A DNA stretch of 38,767 nt. It comes from Myxococcaceae bacterium. Lineage in GTDB: Bacteria; Myxococcota_A; Polyangia; Polyangiales; Ga0077539. Positions within the stretch are counted from its first letter, which is position 1. Every line of letters begins with the position of its first letter. The position numbers and the translations under genes were made by a program. The notes under the pieces were generated by a model. It was given only the letters and a program-made list of their open reading frames with translations. It did not search any database and was not told the origin of the DNA. This document shows positions 35,227-38,767 of this stretch, piece by piece. The stretch spans positions 1-38,767 of the forward strand of contig SCUS01000009.1 in the NCBI GenBank assembly GCA_004297725.1, in the 5' to 3' direction.

Positions 35227-37338
35227 ATGCCGCCCCGTCGACTCCGCTGGTTGCTCCCGCTCTCCTCGCTGCTCCTCGTCGCCTGCGACGGAGGAGAGCC
35301 CGCCGCCCCGATGGACGCCGCCGTCGACGTGGCCCCCTCGGACGTCGCCCCCTCGGACGTCGCTCCCGTGGAGTCCGCGCCCGAGGGCTTCCGGGTGACG
35401 CTCGGCCCCGACGCCCGGCTGCGCGTGGAGTCGACCCGCGTCGCCCTCTCGGGCATCGAGCTGGTGCTGCGCCTCGGCGACGGCAGCGAGCGGGCCCTCT
35501 CGTCCATGACGCTCAGCCCCGGGCCCACGCCGTCGAGCCTCGTCGGGCAGAGCCCCGAGGGGTGGTCGGTCACCCTCGACGCCGCTCCCGTCGCTGGCTC
35601 CGCGGCCCATGCGGTGCGCGTCGCGTGGCAGGTGAGGGGCGCAGGGTCGCTCCTCGGGGTCGAGCTCCGATCGCCCCCGGTGACGCTCCCGACGGACGCC
35701 CACGCGATGCTCGATGGCGCGCAGAGCTGGTCGTTCACCGGCGCCCTCGCCCTCGCCCCGGGAACCCTCCGCGCTCGCGACGCGATGGGTCGCGTGGCGT
35801 GGCCCACGACCGCGGGGGAGGTCACCCAGGACACCGCCACGACAGGCTTCTTCCGAGGGGACCTCGCCTGGGGCGGGGGCGGCCTCTCGCTCTGCGCCGA
35901 CGCCCCCTACGACCGCTGGACCGCGTTGCTCGCCGAGCGCCCGACGACGCAGTGGAGCCTTCGCATCGCCACCGGCATCGAGCGCGACGAGGCCGTGACG
36001 CTGAGCTCCGGCGGAGCGCCCCTCCGAGGCTCGTGGGTGCTCTCCCCGGCGCAGTCGGGGCGTCCCTTCGCGTGCAGCGACGACGCCCCTCCGCCCGCGA
36101 GGACCCGGCCCCCCTCCGCCTTCCCCCGCGGCTGGTGGAGCTGGAACACCCTCTTCGAGGCCGTCACCCTCGCCCGCGCCGAGGCCCAGGTGGAGCCCAT
36201 GAGGGCGCTCGATCCGGGCGCCCGCCACATCACCATCGACGACGGCTGGGAGCGCGCCTGGGGCGACTGGAGGGAGCGCGACGCCTTCGGAGGAACCCTC
36301 GCCAACCTCGCCACCTCCCTGCGCGCCCGCAACGTCTCGCTGGGGCTCTGGCTCGCTCCCTTCGCGGTCGACCCCACGGCCCCCCTCGCCATGGAGCACC
36401 CCGAGTGGATGGTGCGCGACGAGCGCGGCGCGGCGCTGCTGGCGGAGCTCGTGCCGGGGCGGCGCTTCCAGGTGCTCGACATGACCGTCCCCGCCGCGAG
36501 GGAGCACCTCCGGGCGCTCTTCGCGAGCCTGCGCGCCCGGGGCGTCTCGCTCTTCAAGATCGACTTCCTCTTCGCGGCGGCGCTCCCCGCGGTGCGCTCC
36601 GACCCTTCGGTGACCAGCCTCCAGGCCTACCGCCTCGGGCTCGCGGCCATCGCCGAGGGGGCCGGCGACGCGCACATCAATGGCTGCGGCGCGGTGATCC
36701 TCCCGGCGGTCCCGTATGTGGACTCGATGCGCGTCGGGGCCGACCTCACCTTCACCGGGACGCCCCCCTTCTGGGCCGCCGTCGCGGCCTCCGCGCGCAA
36801 CCTCGCGGCGCGCCGGGAGTCCATCCGCTGGGGCGTGCTGGCCGACCCCGACCAGCCCGTGCTGCGCGGGTACACCCCCGACGAGGGCCGCGCCGCGCTC
36901 GCCGTGGCGGCCCTCTCCGGCGGCGCCTTCGGCTACGGCGACGACCTCACCGCGCTCACCGAGGCGCAGTCCGCCGTGTACCGCGAGGCGTGGTTCACCC
37001 GGCTCCGCGACGGGCTCACCGGGCCCGCCACGCCGCTCGATCAGGGCGTCGGGTCTCGCTTCGCGCTGAGCCCGATCCTCGACGGGGCCCTCAACCGCTT
37101 CCGCTCGACGAGCGCGAGGCCGCCGTCGGTGTGGCGCGCGACGCTCTCCTCGGGAGAGTCCTGGGCGGTGCTCTTCAACTGGGGCGACGAGGAGGCGACG
37201 ATCGCCGTTTCGCCGGGCGTGCTGGGCCCCCGCTCGGAGGAGCTGGTGGCGCGCTCGGCCGTGACGGCGACGGCGAACGGGGGCGCGTCGGTGGTGGTCC
37301 CGCCGCACGCGGTGAGGGCGCTGCGGACGATGCCCTGA
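35227..37338 (+). CDS. GH36-like (melibiase-type) lipoprotein glycosidase
   Basis: This 703-residue protein is predicted to be a lipoprotein: MPPRRLRWLLPLSSLLLVAC gives lipid Cys20, which decides the ATG at 35227 over an earlier in-frame GTG. A linker carries short SDVAP repeats. An N-terminal beta-sandwich (about 55-295) precedes a (beta/alpha)8 barrel. GWWSWNTLFEAVT, HITIDDGWERAWGDW, LGLWLAPFAVDP and the candidate nucleophile Asp446 (LFKIDFLF) with acid/base Asp506 (SMRVGADLTF) follow clan GH-D order; the 60-residue spacing is like that of GH36 alpha-galactosidases. A C-terminal beta domain ends at VVPPHAVRALRTMP. The substrate is probably an alpha-galactoside-type sugar. No transporter or sugar regulator accompanies it. 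Confidence 0.85.
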   Translation: MPPRRLRWLLPLSSLLLVACDGGEPAAPMDAAVDVAPSDVAPSDVAPVESAPEGFRVTLGPDARLRVESTRVALSGIELVLRLGDGSERALSSMTLSPGPTPSSLVGQSPEGWSVTLDAAPVAGSAAHAVRVAWQVRGAGSLLGVELRSPPVTLPTDAHAMLDGAQSWSFTGALALAPGTLRARDAMGRVAWPTTAGEVTQDTATTGFFRGDLAWGGGGLSLCADAPYDRWTALLAERPTTQWSLRIATGIERDEAVTLSSGGAPLRGSWVLSPAQSGRPFACSDDAPPPARTRPPSAFPRGWWSWNTLFEAVTLARAEAQVEPMRALDPGARHITIDDGWERAWGDWRERDAFGGTLANLATSLRARNVSLGLWLAPFAVDPTAPLAMEHPEWMVRDERGAALLAELVPGRRFQVLDMTVPAAREHLRALFASLRARGVSLFKIDFLFAAALPAVRSDPSVTSLQAYRLGLAAIAEGAGDAHINGCGAVILPAVPYVDSMRVGADLTFTGTPPFWAAVAASARNLAARRESIRWGVLADPDQPVLRGYTPDEGRAALAVAALSGGAFGYGDDLTALTEAQSAVYREAWFTRLRDGLTGPATPLDQGVGSRFALSPILDGALNRFRSTSARPPSVWRATLSSGESWAVLFNWGDEEATIAVSPGVLGPRSEELVARSAVTATANGGASVVVPPHAVRALRTMP

Positions 37339-37362
37339 GCTGAGGGCGGAGAGCCCCTCAGC
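37339..37362. terminator. Bidirectional hairpin between convergent glycosidase and LCCL genes
   Basis: GCTGAGGG (37339-37346) and CCCTCAGC (37355-37362) form a perfect 8-bp GC-rich stem with an 8-base loop. It sits between the stop at 37338 and the oppositely oriented stop at 37358, which it overlaps. It would serve both genes, but there is no clear T-run on either side. Confidence 0.55.
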
Positions 37363-38524
37363 GGGTGATGTCGAAGGAGCCCGGGAACACCGCGTAGTCG
37401 CGGGTGGTGACGCCGTTGCGGGTGTCGCCCTCGTAGTGGGCGCGGCCGGGCTTGGGCCGCAGCCGCACCACGCCGCCCTCCTCGAAGGTGATGCGACCCG
37501 CGAACACGGCCGCCGTGCAGATGCTGGAGTCATCCGTGAAGGGGCCGCGTCCCCAGACCGTTCCGGGCCTTCCGCCGGGGGGGCACCACACCTGCTGCCG
37601 GGCGCGCCCCGCCGTGCGGAAGCGCGTCGCGCTCGCCGCCCAGGTGATGGCCTCGACCCCCTCCGGCGCCCTCACCGTCGGCGCGATGCTCGACGTGAAC
37701 GCGAAGCTGCCCGGGAAGGACGCGAAGGACATCGAGGTCACGCCGCCACGGGCGCTGCCCGCGTAGCTGGGCTGACCCGGGTGCACGAAGACCGTCACCC
37801 TGCCGCCCTGGGCCAGCGTGATCTGGCCGACGTGCACCGCCGCCGAGCAGATGGACGAGTCATCGGTGTAGACGTCCGTGCCCCAGACCGACGCCAGCGT
37901 GCCGTTGGGAGGACACTCCTGGGTGAAGCTGCTGCCGTTGTTGCCGCGGTGGCTGGTGGCCTTCGCGCTCCACGGATTGGGCGCCCCGGCGTCGCCGCCG
38001 CCGACGCGGATCTGCACGCCGCCGATGTTCACCCCGCCGCCGTTGATCTGCGGAACGGGCACCGCCACGAGGCCCGGCTGCGGCCCACCGACGATGGTGA
38101 AGCTGCCCGGGAAGGCGCCGAAATGCCGCGTCGTCTCCCCGGCCCGCATGGTGCCCGGGTACGAGGGCTGCCCCGGCGCAATCTGGATCTGCACCACGCC
38201 GCCCGCGGCGCGGGTGATGCGGCCCGAGTGCGCCGCGGCGGTGCAGATGCTCGAGTCGTCGGAGTAGGTGTCCGAGCCCCACACCGTCCCGGGCTCGCCG
38301 TTGGGAGGACACTGGAAGGTCAACACCGCGCCGGCCTGCGGCCTGAAGCGCGTCGCGTTCGCCGCCCAGGTGATGGGCGCCGCGGGAGGCTGCATCGGAA
38401 GCTGCGGCGGTGTCGGCGCCGCGACAGGCGCCGCTGTCGCGGTCCCCTCCCGCTTGCACCCGGCGCCCGCGCCCGCCAGCGAGAGCACCACCAGCACCAC
38501 CCGCTTCTCCGTCGATCGTCGCAT
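37358..38524 (-). CDS. Lipoprotein with three LCCL domains
   Basis: This 388-residue protein begins MRRSTEKRVVLVVLSLAG and has AGAGC as lipobox (Cys about 23), then an Ala/Pro linker. Three tandem LCCL domains follow at about residues 50-150, 185-285 and 290-388. Each has CPPNGxxGTVWG or CPPGG, then DDSSICTAAxxxGxIT, a PGxxxYxG turn and a VTTxxFxxFPGSF end; domain 3 has CPPGGRPGTVWGRGPFTDD. Each domain keeps its two Cys. LCCL was described in Limulus factor C and cochlin, where it binds lipid or LPS-like ligands; bacterial copies are known but uncharacterised. It probably acts in the cell envelope. It stands alone. Its ribosome site is weak (GGTGA). Confidence 0.9.
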   Translation of the reverse strand: MRRSTEKRVVLVVLSLAGAGAGCKREGTATAAPVAAPTPPQLPMQPPAAPITWAANATRFRPQAGAVLTFQCPPNGEPGTVWGSDTYSDDSSICTAAAHSGRITRAAGGVVQIQIAPGQPSYPGTMRAGETTRHFGAFPGSFTIVGGPQPGLVAVPVPQINGGGVNIGGVQIRVGGGDAGAPNPWSAKATSHRGNNGSSFTQECPPNGTLASVWGTDVYTDDSSICSAAVHVGQITLAQGGRVTVFVHPGQPSYAGSARGGVTSMSFASFPGSFAFTSSIAPTVRAPEGVEAITWAASATRFRTAGRARQQVWCPPGGRPGTVWGRGPFTDDSSICTAAVFAGRITFEEGGVVRLRPKPGRAHYEGDTRNGVTTRDYAVFPGSFDITR

Positions 38525-38620
38525 CGTGTCACCGTAGACCGCACCCGTTGCGGCTCCTTCTCCGCGCACGTTACGCCGACCGCGCCTCGCTCCTCCCGCA
38601 CGATATTCAAAACGAAAATT

Positions 38621-38747
38621 ATGCAGCGGTCGCGAGGCGTTTCCGGCGCCTCTCAGAAGGTCAGCATAAACCGTCGCGAGCACCCCGAGGCGAGGGAGGC
38701 CGCGCGAGACATACGCGGGGTATTTCGAGCGCGGCCGACCGCTGCAT
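38621..38747. repeat. 12-bp inverted repeat in the region upstream of the LCCL gene
   Basis: ATGCAGCGGTCG at 38621-38632 returns exactly inverted at 38736-38747, 103 bases apart. It is next to a short AT-rich island (38601-38620) that is unusual in this GC-rich window and lies about 80-100 bases before the LCCL start, so it may be promoter DNA with paired regulator sites. The rest of 38525-38767 shows no gene. Confidence 0.4.
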
Positions 38748-38767
38748 CGGGGGGCGCAGCAGGTTTA

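Overview
The window is very GC-rich and gene-dense on both strands. It looks like chromosome from a myxobacterium (Myxococcota), most plausibly the Polyangia/Sandaracinus side; this is inferred from gene style, not from a marker gene. The clues are long Cys-rich lipoproteins built from MopE-type 'CNGxDDNCNGxVDE' motifs and Stig1-like repeats, an IPT/kelch giant lipoprotein, many sensor kinases, and GTG starts. I see no rRNA, tRNA, CRISPR array, transposase or phage gene.

Layout. Bases 1-2619 hold the 3' part of a Cys/Gly-rich surface protein. Bases 2844-4659 are a tight three-gene operon: a cytochrome c'-like lipoprotein, a DUF59/SufT-like Fe-S factor and an NnrS-like membrane protein. On the minus strand, 8562-4668 is a tetR, glycyl radical enzyme, activase operon with a candidate operator in front of tetR. 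Bases 8748-12609 carry two convergent Cys-rich lipoproteins separated by a large palindromic repeat element. Bases 12706-18287 carry RarD, a hybrid sensor kinase, an NmrA-type protein, a universal stress protein and a small secreted protein.

Bases 18296-23037 are a gas and stress signalling block. A DUF2249-hemerythrin protein and a GAF-type histidine kinase run leftward. A globin-coupled RsbR, RsbS, RsbT and a fused RsbT-like/RsbX-like phosphatase, which together form a stressosome module, run rightward. Bases 31993-23603 (minus) hold three exported proteins: a 16-repeat Cys-rich protein capped at both ends by cytochrome-like domains, an IPT/kelch lipoprotein, and a His-rich, Pro-rich outer-membrane barrel. 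Bases 32183-34027 contain a membrane-anchored PD-(D/E)XK-like protein, a second and larger copy of the palindromic element, and a DUF2293 protein. The right end has a CBS-fused site-2 protease, a GH36-like lipoprotein glycosidase and a triple-LCCL protein.

The most unusual items are two intergenic palindromes whose outer arms are tandem 35-bp units (2+1 copies in one, 4+5 in the other), one of which supplies the stop codon of the gene beside it. Next are the heme-globin stressosome with its fused phosphatase, the glycyl radical enzyme operon in a probable aerobe, and the Cys-repeat protein with non-canonical CxxxCH and CxxxxCH sites. Nitric oxide or oxygen handling recurs as a theme (cytochrome c', NnrS-like, DUF59, DUF2249-hemerythrin, globin sensor), but that functional link is inference.
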